Assembly: GCA_016218025.1 (NCBI GenBank)
Contig: JACRFD010000044.1
Coordinates: 1-64,000, forward strand
Source of the DNA: Ignavibacteriales bacterium
GTDB taxonomy: Bacteria > Bacteroidota > Ignavibacteria > UBA10030 > SZUA-254
DNA: 64,000 nt
Reading direction: 5' to 3'
A program made the position numbers and the translations under genes. Below the pieces are notes generated by a model. The model saw nothing but the letters and a program-made list of their open reading frames with translations. It made no database searches and was not told the origin of the DNA. Each line of letters begins with the position of its first letter. Within the stretch, counting starts at the first letter, position 1. Below are positions 30,709 to 39,719 of this stretch, piece by piece.

Positions 30709-31260
30709 TTGAGTAAAAATCAAACTCTTTCGGAGATTAGTAAAACTGGTTCAAATTTTATTGCTGTAGCTAAGATTACCGGTTGCTTCGGTGTCAAAGG
30801 GAAATTGAAAATTCAGTTTTTTGCAAGCGATTCAAATATTTTTGATACTTTAAAAAATGTTAGAATCGGATTCACGGAAGACGATTCTCAACCCTTGGAG
30901 ATTGAAGAATCAGAAATTCATCTTAAATCTCCTGTGATCAAGATTTCAGGTGTAGATGATAAAAATAATGCCGAACGATTTGTAAATCATTTTATTTTTG
31001 TCGAAGAGAATAAGATATTACCGTTGCCTGACGGCAGATATTTTATTCACGATATAATCGGATGCAAAATTCGTTCTACTGATAATAAAATAATTGGCGT
31101 TATAAAAAATGTTTTAAAAACACCTGCACACGATTTGTGGGTTGTGGAAAAAAACATGAAAGAATTTTATATACCGGTTGTAAAAGAGTTTGTGAAAGAA
31201 GTTGATATAAAAAATAAAAAGATTATTGTCGAACTTATTGAAGGTCTGATTGAAGAATAA
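30709..31260 (+). CDS. rimM: 16S rRNA processing protein RimM
   Basis: AKITGCFGVKGKLKI, synteny; TTG start. Confidence 0.93.
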   Translation: MSKNQTLSEISKTGSNFIAVAKITGCFGVKGKLKIQFFASDSNIFDTLKNVRIGFTEDDSQPLEIEESEIHLKSPVIKISGVDDKNNAERFVNHFIFVEENKILPLPDGRYFIHDIIGCKIRSTDNKIIGVIKNVLKTPAHDLWVVEKNMKEFYIPVVKEFVKEVDIKNKKIIVELIEGLIEE

Positions 31261-31933
31261 ATCGACTATACATTTCGACATAATCACCGGATTCCCGAAA
31301 TTATTAAGGGGTCCCCTGACTGAAAGTATTATCAGGCAGGCAAAAAAGAAAAAATTAGTTTCGATTCGTGTGCATGATTTAAGAAAATACACACACGATA
31401 AGCATAAGACAATAGACGATACACCGTATGGCGGCGGTGCTGGAATGATATTAAAGCCCGAACCGATTTTTGAATGTATCGATTATCTGAAATCGAAACG
31501 AAAATATGATGAGATAATTTATTTGTCGGCAGACGGTGAAAAATTCACTCAATCTTTAGCGAATGAATTATCGATCAAGAAAAATATTATGTTGCTCTGC
31601 GGGCATTATAAAGGAATCGATCACCGTGTCCGCGAGAGATTGATAACTCGAGAGATCTCAATCGGTGATTATGTTTTAACCGGCGGTGAACTACCCGCGT
31701 TAGTTCTAACAGATGCGGTTATAAGATTAATCCCGGGTGTTTTAGGTGATGGGGAATCGATGTTGACGGATTCTTTTCAGGACGGACTTCTCGATTGTCC
31801 TCACTACACCAAACCGGCGATGTATCACGACATGAAAGTGCCGGACGTATTATTATCGGGTGATCATAAATTGATCGCAAGCTGGCGCAAAAGTAAACGC
31901 ATCAGTAAAACTGAAGAGAGAAAAAAAAGTTAA
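31250..31933 (+). CDS. trmD: tRNA (guanine-N1)-methyltransferase
   Basis: DDTPYGGGAGMILKPEP, LLCGHYKGIDHRVRE, SIGDYVLTGGELPA. Confidence 0.98.
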   Translation: MKNKSTIHFDIITGFPKLLRGPLTESIIRQAKKKKLVSIRVHDLRKYTHDKHKTIDDTPYGGGAGMILKPEPIFECIDYLKSKRKYDEIIYLSADGEKFTQSLANELSIKKNIMLLCGHYKGIDHRVRERLITREISIGDYVLTGGELPALVLTDAVIRLIPGVLGDGESMLTDSFQDGLLDCPHYTKPAMYHDMKVPDVLLSGDHKLIASWRKSKRISKTEERKKS

Positions 31934-31960
31934 TTTAATATATATTAAAGGTAAACTAAA

Positions 31961-32305
31961 ATGGACAAACTTAAATTAGTCGAAGCAACTCAAATGAAAT
32001 CGGATTTACCCGCATTTAAAGCCGGAGATACGATAAATGTTCATGTTCGGGTTATTGAAGGCGATAAAGAACGAATTCAGCAGTTTCAGGGTGTCGTGAT
32101 CGGACGTCACGGCGACGGTCTGCGCGCAACATTCACGGTTAGAAAAATTTCAAACGGTGTCGGTGTTGAGAGAATATTCCCGCTTCATTCTCCCCGGATC
32201 GCTAAAATAGATTTGATGAAAGAAGGCAGAGTCCGTAGAGCCAAAATGTATTATCTTAGAGCTCTGGCAGCAAAACAAATCCGTCAAAAAACATCGGCTG
32301 ATTGA
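31961..32305 (+). CDS. rplS: 50S ribosomal protein L19
   Basis: [49 protein letters not shown]. Confidence 0.98.
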   Translation: MDKLKLVEATQMKSDLPAFKAGDTINVHVRVIEGDKERIQQFQGVVIGRHGDGLRATFTVRKISNGVGVERIFPLHSPRIAKIDLMKEGRVRRAKMYYLRALAAKQIRQKTSAD

Positions 32306-32308
32306 TTT

Positions 32309-33043
32309 GTGGCTAAACGTCTCGGCATCACTGCGCAGACGTATGCTCAACCGTTGTTTGCAGGATTGAGAGGGAATAATAACTTTTCTCTTGTTACAGA
32401 TTCGGCTGCACAGCTTGCAATTAAGCTCCGCGAGAAAAATCTCGACGGAGCTTTTTTATCTTCTATCGATTACGCGAAAGACTACGCAATGTACCGGATC
32501 ATTCCAAAAGTTGCTGCCGTTTCTGCAGGCGAAAGCGGGTCCGCATTACTGTTGTTCAATGAGAACATAAGAAAAATCGAATCATTAGCTGTCGATCCCT
32601 CTTCCGCATCTGAAATTGTTCTCGCAAGTTTGATACTCCAAGAAAAATATGACGCCAGACCTAAGTTAATTCCAACCATTGCCGATGCTGATACAGCTCT
32701 TCGATCATCCGACGCCTATTTGGCTGTGGGTGATACGGCACTCAAATATAAAGATAGAACAAATAAAATCGATCTTGTAGATGAATGGACAGATTTAACG
32801 GGTTTACCTTTCGTTCATGGAATTTGGGTCAGTAGGGAAGATGTTTTTACCGGTGAGTAAATGAAAATGATAATCGACTCGGTGAGACTAAATGATCAGG
32901 ATAAAAATTCTAGTTTTAATTTTCAATTTGAACTTACCGATCAAATTTCTGAATCACTAACCGAATTTTTCCGTCTGGCATATTACCACGGGATATTGAG
33001 AGATATAACGGACGTGAAGTTTTTCCATCTTACTAATGAGTAA
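32309..33043 (+). pseudogene. MqnA-like (futalosine menaquinone pathway) ORF interrupted by an in-frame TAA at 32858-32860; parts 32309-32860 and 32861-33043 are in the same frame
   Basis: LDGAFLSSIDYA...LTGLPFVHGIWVSRE in part 1; LTDQISESLTEFFRLAYYHGIL resembles MqnA C-terminal helices in part 2. Pseudogene versus split gene not resolvable here. Confidence 0.55.
32423..32457 (+). terminator. Intrinsic-terminator-like hairpin inside the MqnA-like ORF
   Basis: AAGCTCCGCGAGA-aaaa-TCTCG-a-CGGAGCTTTTTT, 13 bp with one bulge. Confidence 0.7.
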
Positions 33044-33092
33044 GAGATGCCACTTTTAGATTGAGAATCTACAGAAAATCAACCTCATTAAG

Positions 33093-33120
33093 TTGAATTT
33101 TCAAGAATTTTAATTAAATT
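33093..33120 (+). promoter_or_regulatory. Candidate promoter TTGAAT-N16-TAAATT before recN
   Basis: Hexamers 24 bp before ATG 33144. Confidence 0.35.
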
Positions 33121-33143
33121 ACATCTCGTCAAACAAGCATTCT

Positions 33144-34886
33144 ATGTTAAAAACCCTCAATATAAAAAATTACGCACTCATCGATGAACTCAATGTTGAA
33201 TTCGAGCGCGGACTTAATATCATTACCGGTGAAACAGGTGCAGGAAAATCTATCATAATAGATGCGCTGAGCCTTTTATTAGGCGAGCGTGCAGGTGTTG
33301 AATCTGTCCGCAAAGGCGCTGAGAAAGCTATCGTTGAAGGTTTGCTGGATGTAACTTCAAATCGAAAACTTGAATTATTACTCCGGCAAAACGAAATCGA
33401 ATTTTCCGATGAATTGATTCTGCGCCGCGAAGTGTCGGTCAAAGGACAAAACCGCGCTTTCATTAACGACTCGCCCGTAACAATACAATTGCTGAAACAG
33501 GTTGGAAATTTGTTGGTCGATTTGCACGGACAGCACGAACATCAATCTCTTCTTCGAACAGAAACACATATAGATTTGCTTGATGATTACGGCAGGTTAG
33601 AAAATTTGGTAGATGAATATTCTCAAGCCTATTCTGGCGCTCATAAAATATTGAATGATCTGAAGGAATTGAAATCTAAAGAACAGCAATTGATGGAAAA
33701 GCGGACGTTATATGAATTTCAGATCAACGAAATCGACGCTTTAAATCCGCGGCAGAATGAAGAGGATGAACTTGAGAATGAATTGAGGATCCTGGAAAAC
33801 TCGGAGCGACTTTTCAGCGCCACAGAACGCTTATATCAATCATTGTACGAGGGAGAGAACGCTGTTCACGATCAGATTGTTCTTGCCCGCAACGAATTGG
33901 AAAACCTCGCAACAATCGATTCATCATTTAACGATCTTAAGAACGAAGCAAGTTCCGCTTCAGCAATTATTGATGAGCTGGCTAAATTTATCCAGCGATA
34001 TAATTCCAAAATTGAATTTAAGCCGGAACGATTGGAAGAAATCCGTAACCGGCTTGGCAACCTTACATTACTGAAAAAGAAATACGGCGGATCGCTGAAC
34101 ACTGTTATCGAGTACCGGCAAAAAATCGGCAGGGAATTTGAACTTGCGAATAATTTTCAGGCTGAGATATTGGCTTACCAAAATAAATTTGAATCGGAAA
34201 GAAAAATAGTATCGGAAATTGCGCAACGGCTTTCCATGAAGCGTCATGAAGTTGCAAAGAAAGCCAATAAAGCGATTGCGCTTGCTCTGGTTGAGCTTGG
34301 GATTTTGAATGCACAATTTGAAACACAGATTACTACATCTCCGGCGAAAGATAAAAACGAAGCCATGATCAAGCTTGGTAGAGATTATTTTGAATCTACT
34401 TCAAAAGGGATGGACCTGATTGAATTTTATATCTCCACAAATATTGGAGAAGATCCGAAACCGTTGGTCAAGGTTGCATCCGGCGGTGAAATATCTCGCA
34501 TAATGCTTGCGCTAAAAATGATCCTTGCAAAATCTGATCGATTGCCGTTGCTGATTTTTGATGAAATTGATGTCGGTGTTAGCGGACGAATTGCTCAGGC
34601 AGTCGGCAAAAGTTTAAAAAAGCTTTCACAGTTTCATCAGGTCATTGCCATCACGCATCTGCCGCAGATTGCGGGATTATCCGATACACATTTTGTAGTT
34701 GAGAAAATTGAAGACGGTCGTCGTGCTGCGACACATATTCGTAAACTCGGAATCGAAGAACGCGTTGAAGAAGTTGCTAAGCTAATGAGCGGGACAGAAA
34801 TTACTGAGAGCGGACTTGAAAGCGCGCGCGAACTTATGGGTATTAATAATAATTCAAAAGTAAAAAAAATATCAATTAAAAAGTAA
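33144..34886 (+). CDS. recN: DNA repair protein RecN
   Basis: ITGETGAGKSIIIDALSLLLGERA, VASGGEISRIMLALKMI, FDEIDVGVSGRIAQAVG. Confidence 0.98.
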   Translation: MLKTLNIKNYALIDELNVEFERGLNIITGETGAGKSIIIDALSLLLGERAGVESVRKGAEKAIVEGLLDVTSNRKLELLLRQNEIEFSDELILRREVSVKGQNRAFINDSPVTIQLLKQVGNLLVDLHGQHEHQSLLRTETHIDLLDDYGRLENLVDEYSQAYSGAHKILNDLKELKSKEQQLMEKRTLYEFQINEIDALNPRQNEEDELENELRILENSERLFSATERLYQSLYEGENAVHDQIVLARNELENLATIDSSFNDLKNEASSASAIIDELAKFIQRYNSKIEFKPERLEEIRNRLGNLTLLKKKYGGSLNTVIEYRQKIGREFELANNFQAEILAYQNKFESERKIVSEIAQRLSMKRHEVAKKANKAIALALVELGILNAQFETQITTSPAKDKNEAMIKLGRDYFESTSKGMDLIEFYISTNIGEDPKPLVKVASGGEISRIMLALKMILAKSDRLPLLIFDEIDVGVSGRIAQAVGKSLKKLSQFHQVIAITHLPQIAGLSDTHFVVEKIEDGRRAATHIRKLGIEERVEEVAKLMSGTEITESGLESARELMGINNNSKVKKISIKK

Positions 34887-34903
34887 AAATTAAAAAGTAA
34901 AAA
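34876..34903. repeat. (TTAAAAAGTAAAAA)x2 spanning recN stop codon
   Basis: Perfect 14-bp duplication = TTAAAAA GTAAAAA twice. Confidence 0.85.
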
Positions 34904-34913
34904 GGTATTTATC

Positions 34914-37037
34914 ATGAAAAGATATTCTTTAATGGGTGCATGGATTTTGTTGTTGTTACTGTCGGTAATCAATCTGAGTGCTCAATCTTCTGTTCCGGTT
35001 GCCCCTGTTGCTAAAATTGTTCCGAAGTATGACACACTTCATAATGATGTGAGAGTTGATAATTATTATTGGATAAGAGACGTGAACCGCTCGAATCCTG
35101 AAGTTATTGAATATCTGAAATCTGAAAATGCTTACACAGAAGCGATCATGAAACCAACCGAAGCTCTTCAGGAAACACTTTATAATGAAATGGTCGGTAG
35201 AATTAAAGAAACAGATCAGGACCCAGCGTACCGCGATGGAGAATATTTTTACTATTCACGAACTGAAAAAGGAAAACAATATCCGATTTATTGCCGCAAG
35301 AGCGGAAGCCAGAGTGCGGCGGAGGAAATTTATTTCGATCAGAATGAAATGTCTAAAGGATATAAATTTTACCGCTTGAATGCAATGGAATTAAGCCCCG
35401 ATCATAATCTTCTTGCGTTTTCGGTGGATACAAACGGAGCTGAATCATATATTTTGTTTATTAAAGATTTAAGAAATGGAAAGATCCTCGCAGATCGAGC
35501 AGAAAATACACAGTCGATAACCTGGGCGGTGGATAATAAAACAATTTTTTATACGGTCGAAGACAATGCAAAGAGACCTTACAGACTTTATCGGCATGCA
35601 CTTGGATCCGAAACATTGGCGGATGAATTATTGTTTGAAGAAAAAAATGAATTATACAATCTTGGCGTAGGTCGAACAAGGAGCGACAAATTTATCTTGA
35701 TCAATTCGTCTGCAAGTAATTCCGATGAATGGCAATTTATTCCCTCCGAAAATCCATCTGCTAAACCAATTGTTATTGTCCCCAGAGCAAGTGGTCATGA
35801 ATATAGCGTGGATCAGCACGGTGATTATTTCTACATACGAACAAATAAAAATGCTAAAACATTTCGTTTGGTAAAAGCACCGGTTGCAGACCCGGGTGTG
35901 AACAATTGGGTTGACGTGCTGCCGTATAGAGAAGGTATAACTATTGAAGGAACCGATTATTTTAATAACTATTCTATTATTTATGAGCGTGAAAAAGGTT
36001 TGCAGAAGATTCGCGTAACCGATTTGAAATCTGATGAAACACATTACATTGATTTCCCAGATCCGGTTTATACCGCATACCCAAATATTAACCGTGTGTA
36101 TGATACGAAAATATTCCGATTCAGTTATCAATCGCTTACTACTCCGTCTTCAATTTACGATTATAATCTCGATACAAAGGAAGAAAAACTTATCAAGCAG
36201 CAGGAAGTATTAGGCGGTTATGATCCACAGCAGTATAAATCGGAAAGAATTTATGCAAAAGCTCCGGATGGGGTTGAAGTTCCTATTTCACTCGTTTATA
36301 AAAAAGGCGTCAAGCTTGATGGCACAGCGCCATTGCATATGACAGGTTATGGATCTTATGGATCACCAAGTCAGCCGACTTTCAGTTCATCCCGTTTAAG
36401 TTATCTCAACCGCGGAGTTATTTTCGCTATAGCGCACGTCCGCGGTGGCGGCGATATGGGCAAAGATTGGTATGAGGATGGTAAACTTCTGAACAAGAAA
36501 AACACATTCACAGATTTTATTGCCTGCGCGGAATATCTCATAAAAGAAGATTATACAAGCAAAGAAAAATTCACAATCTCAGGCGGCAGCGCGGGCGGAT
36601 TGTTGATGGGTGCGGTTACAACAATGAGACCTGATTTGTTTAAAGCCGTTATCGCCTCTGTTCCATTTGTTGATGTTATTAATACAATGCTCGATCCCAC
36701 GCTTATGTACACCACAACCGAATATTTGGAGTGGGGCAATCCAAACGAAAAAGTATCTTACGATTATATGAAATCGTACGACCCGTACAATAATGTTAAG
36801 CCCGTAAATTATCCTAACATTTTGGTGAAAGTTGGATTCAACGATCCGCGTGTAAATTACTGGGAAGGGACAAAGTGGGCTGCGAAGATTAGAGCAATGA
36901 AGACAGACAATAATATTGTTCTTGTAAAAGTAAATATGGGTGCCGGACATATGGGATCTTCCGGGAGATACGAACGGTTAAAAGAAGCTGCGTTTGATTA
37001 TGCGTATGTTTTAACTCAATCCGGAATCGGTAAATGA
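34914..37037 (+). CDS. Prolyl oligopeptidase family serine peptidase (S9A)
   Basis: PKYDTLHNDVRVDNYYWIRD, GGSAGGLLMGAVTTMRPDLFKAVI, GAGHMGSSGRYE. Confidence 0.96.
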   Translation: MKRYSLMGAWILLLLLSVINLSAQSSVPVAPVAKIVPKYDTLHNDVRVDNYYWIRDVNRSNPEVIEYLKSENAYTEAIMKPTEALQETLYNEMVGRIKETDQDPAYRDGEYFYYSRTEKGKQYPIYCRKSGSQSAAEEIYFDQNEMSKGYKFYRLNAMELSPDHNLLAFSVDTNGAESYILFIKDLRNGKILADRAENTQSITWAVDNKTIFYTVEDNAKRPYRLYRHALGSETLADELLFEEKNELYNLGVGRTRSDKFILINSSASNSDEWQFIPSENPSAKPIVIVPRASGHEYSVDQHGDYFYIRTNKNAKTFRLVKAPVADPGVNNWVDVLPYREGITIEGTDYFNNYSIIYEREKGLQKIRVTDLKSDETHYIDFPDPVYTAYPNINRVYDTKIFRFSYQSLTTPSSIYDYNLDTKEEKLIKQQEVLGGYDPQQYKSERIYAKAPDGVEVPISLVYKKGVKLDGTAPLHMTGYGSYGSPSQPTFSSSRLSYLNRGVIFAIAHVRGGGDMGKDWYEDGKLLNKKNTFTDFIACAEYLIKEDYTSKEKFTISGGSAGGLLMGAVTTMRPDLFKAVIASVPFVDVINTMLDPTLMYTTTEYLEWGNPNEKVSYDYMKSYDPYNNVKPVNYPNILVKVGFNDPRVNYWEGTKWAAKIRAMKTDNNIVLVKVNMGAGHMGSSGRYERLKEAAFDYAYVLTQSGIGK

Positions 37038-37090
37038 GCGAAAATAATTTGTAAACATTTTCGTATATTCTAAGTAAATAGAGATTAATT

Positions 37091-37303
37091 ATGTATAAGC
37101 AAATAAAGTATATTGTTGATGAAAATGGAGAAACGAAAGAAGTAATATTACCGATTAAACTTTGGAAAAAAATGGTTTTGGATAAAGAAAATAACAAAAT
37201 CATTGTTTTTGATAAGAAGAAACTTTCTCAATATTTCGGTAAAATTATGTTAAAGGTAGATCCATTGAAATATCAAACGGCAATTCGAAATGAATGGCGG
37301 TAA
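37091..37303 (+). CDS. Small putative antitoxin upstream of PIN-domain toxin
   Basis: 70 aa, overlaps the PIN gene by 14 nt. Confidence 0.6.
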   Translation: MYKQIKYIVDENGETKEVILPIKLWKKMVLDKENNKIIVFDKKKLSQYFGKIMLKVDPLKYQTAIRNEWR

Positions 37304-37655
37304 AGTTATACTCGATACAAATATTATACTTTATTTGCTCGGAGGAAAGCTCCATCCGGATAGATTGCCCGAAGGTAACTATGCGATATCATTTATCACT
37401 GAACTCGAATTATTGTCTTACCCGAATATAACAAAAAGGGAAGAAACACAGATTCGCAGTTTTCTCGGCGAAATTGAAGTTATCGATATAACATCGGATA
37501 TTAAAAAGTACGCGATTCAATTCAGAAAAAAATATTCCCTTAAACTTCCTGATGCTATTATTTGTGGTACTGTAAAATCACATCATGCTAAACTTCTAAC
37601 ACAAGATTTGAAATTGAAGAAAATAAAGGAAGTGCAACTAGTTATTCCCACATAA
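37290..37655 (+). CDS. PIN-domain VapC-like RNase toxin
   Basis: VILDTNIILYLLGG, FITELELLSYP, KLPDAIICGTVKSHHAKLLTQDL acidic residues. Confidence 0.88.
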   Translation: MNGGKVILDTNIILYLLGGKLHPDRLPEGNYAISFITELELLSYPNITKREETQIRSFLGEIEVIDITSDIKKYAIQFRKKYSLKLPDAIICGTVKSHHAKLLTQDLKLKKIKEVQLVIPT

Positions 37656-37659
37656 ATTT

Positions 37660-39117
37660 ATGTCACTTAATATCTACAACACACTCGTTCGTCAAAAAGA
37701 AGAATTCAAACCGCTCGTCGAAGGACGCGTTAATATGTATGTCTGCGGACCAACTGTTTACGGACATTCGCATATCGGTCATGCAAAAAGTTACGTCTCA
37801 TTCGATATTATCGTGAGATACCTCCGATATCTTGGGTATAAAACTCTTTACGTGCAAAACATAACCGATGTTGGGCATCTGACTGACGATGCCGATGAGG
37901 GCGAAGATAAGATCGCAAAGCAATCAAAGAAAGACCGCGTTCATCCAATGCAGGTAGTTGAATCGTACACACGCAGTTATTTTGAAGATATGGATGCACT
38001 TGGCGTGGTTCGACCCGATATTTCACCGCGGGCAACCGGTCATATCATCGAACAGATTGAAATGGCACGCGACCTAATTAAAAAGGGGTTCGCTTACGAG
38101 AAAAACGGTTCGGTTTATTTTAATGTTGCCAAATTTAAAGAGTACGGTAAGTTGTCCCGGCGTCCGCTGGAAGAGATGGAAGCAGGAGCGCGGGTTGAAG
38201 TGAATAAAGAAAAGAGAAATCCGGCAGATTTTGCTTTATGGAAAAAAGCCGATGCAGAACATATCATGCAGTGGGAAAGTCCGTGGGGAATGGGATTCCC
38301 CGGTTGGCATTTAGAATGTTCTGCAATGTCTATGAAGTATCTCGGAGAAACGTTCGATATACATGGCGGCGGAATGGAGAACCAGTTCCCGCATCACGAG
38401 TGCGAAATTGCACAAAGCGAGTGCTCAACGGGTAAGCAGTTTGTAAAATATTGGATTCACAATAACATGGTTACTGTTGGCGGACAGAAGATGGGGAAGT
38501 CGCTTGGCAACGTTATCAATTTAAAAGATGCTTTCAAGAAATATACTCCTCTTGTTGTGAGATTCTTTATTCTGCAAAGTCATTACAGAAGCACACTCGA
38601 TTTTACGAATGAAGCGCTTGATGGTGCATCTAAAGGTTATGAGAAACTGTTAAATACTGTCAGGAATGTGCGTAATGAAATTGAGAAGTTAGGAAAATCT
38701 GAAAATCAAAAGAATGAAGATGTGCCCTTTCTTGATTTGACCGGTTTCAAGAAAGCATTTTTGGAAGCGATGGATGACGATTTTAATTCACCCCAGGCGA
38801 TAGGTGTCTTGTTCGACTTAAATCGTGAGGTTAATACAGTCTTGGCAGGCAGTAAATCGAATTTAAAACTATTAAATGAGATCAACGGCATTTATAACGA
38901 ATTAGCCGGAACTGTTTTGGGTATAATTCCAGATCAGTTGGAATCGGCAGTAGCAGGCGGCGGCGAGAACGATTTGATACAATTCATAATCGAATTGAGA
39001 GCAGAAGCCCGTGCACAGAAACTCTGGGTAATGTCCGATAAAATCCGGGATGGATTAAAGAATCTTGGAATTGTTATTGAGGATAAAAAAGACGGTACAA
39101 CATGGCGAAGAGAATAG
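37660..39117 (+). CDS. cysS: Cysteinyl-tRNA synthetase
   Basis: YVCGPTVYGHSHIGHAKSYV, GWHLECSAM, KMGKSLGN. Confidence 0.98.
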   Translation: MSLNIYNTLVRQKEEFKPLVEGRVNMYVCGPTVYGHSHIGHAKSYVSFDIIVRYLRYLGYKTLYVQNITDVGHLTDDADEGEDKIAKQSKKDRVHPMQVVESYTRSYFEDMDALGVVRPDISPRATGHIIEQIEMARDLIKKGFAYEKNGSVYFNVAKFKEYGKLSRRPLEEMEAGARVEVNKEKRNPADFALWKKADAEHIMQWESPWGMGFPGWHLECSAMSMKYLGETFDIHGGGMENQFPHHECEIAQSECSTGKQFVKYWIHNNMVTVGGQKMGKSLGNVINLKDAFKKYTPLVVRFFILQSHYRSTLDFTNEALDGASKGYEKLLNTVRNVRNEIEKLGKSENQKNEDVPFLDLTGFKKAFLEAMDDDFNSPQAIGVLFDLNREVNTVLAGSKSNLKLLNEINGIYNELAGTVLGIIPDQLESAVAGGGENDLIQFIIELRAEARAQKLWVMSDKIRDGLKNLGIVIEDKKDGTTWRRE

Positions 39118-39156
39118 CTTCGCCTGATTGAAAAATTTCAGATAGCTTTCCACAAT

Positions 39157-39194
39157 AACTCCGATCTCATTATGTGTGCATGAGTCGGAGTTTT
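39157..39194 (+). terminator. Terminator-like hairpin after cysS
   Basis: AACTCCGA-t-CTCAT-N9-ATGAG-TCGGAGTTTT. Confidence 0.65.
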
Positions 39195-39205
39195 ACATTA
39201 CTGCT

Positions 39206-39256
39206 ATGTGCGACTCACATTCAATGACGGCACGATTATGGATGTGAGTCGCACAT
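39206..39256. repeat. Perfect 15-bp inverted repeat ATGTGCGACTCACAT / ATGTGAGTCGCACAT
   Basis: Arms 39206-39220 and 39242-39256, 21-nt loop. Confidence 0.85.
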
Positions 39257-39292
39257 TGATAACCTGAAAACCTTGCGAAGTTTGCCAAAGCA

Positions 39293-39341
39293 AACCTCCC
39301 GAAGGTTACTATCGCTTAATCAGGTAAACCTTCGGGAGGTT
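39293..39341. repeat. Palindromic element AACCTCCCGAAGGTT...AACCTTCGGGAGGTT, same arms as 16285-16333
   Basis: Both 15-bp arms identical to the other locus, different loop. Confidence 0.88.
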
Positions 39342-39719
39342 CTCTGGATGCTGATTTGTCGGGAGAGAAATCTTACATTGTATTTAAATGAGGAATATGT
39401 AGTTCGAACTTCAGTTCGAGAATTGCCTTTAAAGAATGGATTGCGGAAATGGCACAGTGGAGTAGAGGAATGGAAAAATTGAGTGTCGAATTTGATTAAA
39501 CGTCTGATTTAATTGCATTTACCGGTGGCAATAAGCTGATAATAGATGAAATAAGAGTATATGCTCTTTCCTGCCTAATACTGAAAATTAAAATAACTGT
39601 AACCCACAGTATATATTTTTCTTGACTCTTTGTGGATTGTTTTATATTTTTTATCTCACAGCTACAGGGTTAAAATTAGAGAACTTACGCTTTTGAGAAT
39701 ATAGAAAGGAATTTATACT

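Noticed and set aside
39273-39482. 69-aa + ORF in the cysS downstream gap
   Set aside because: Runs through palindromic repeats; N-terminal half is translated repeat
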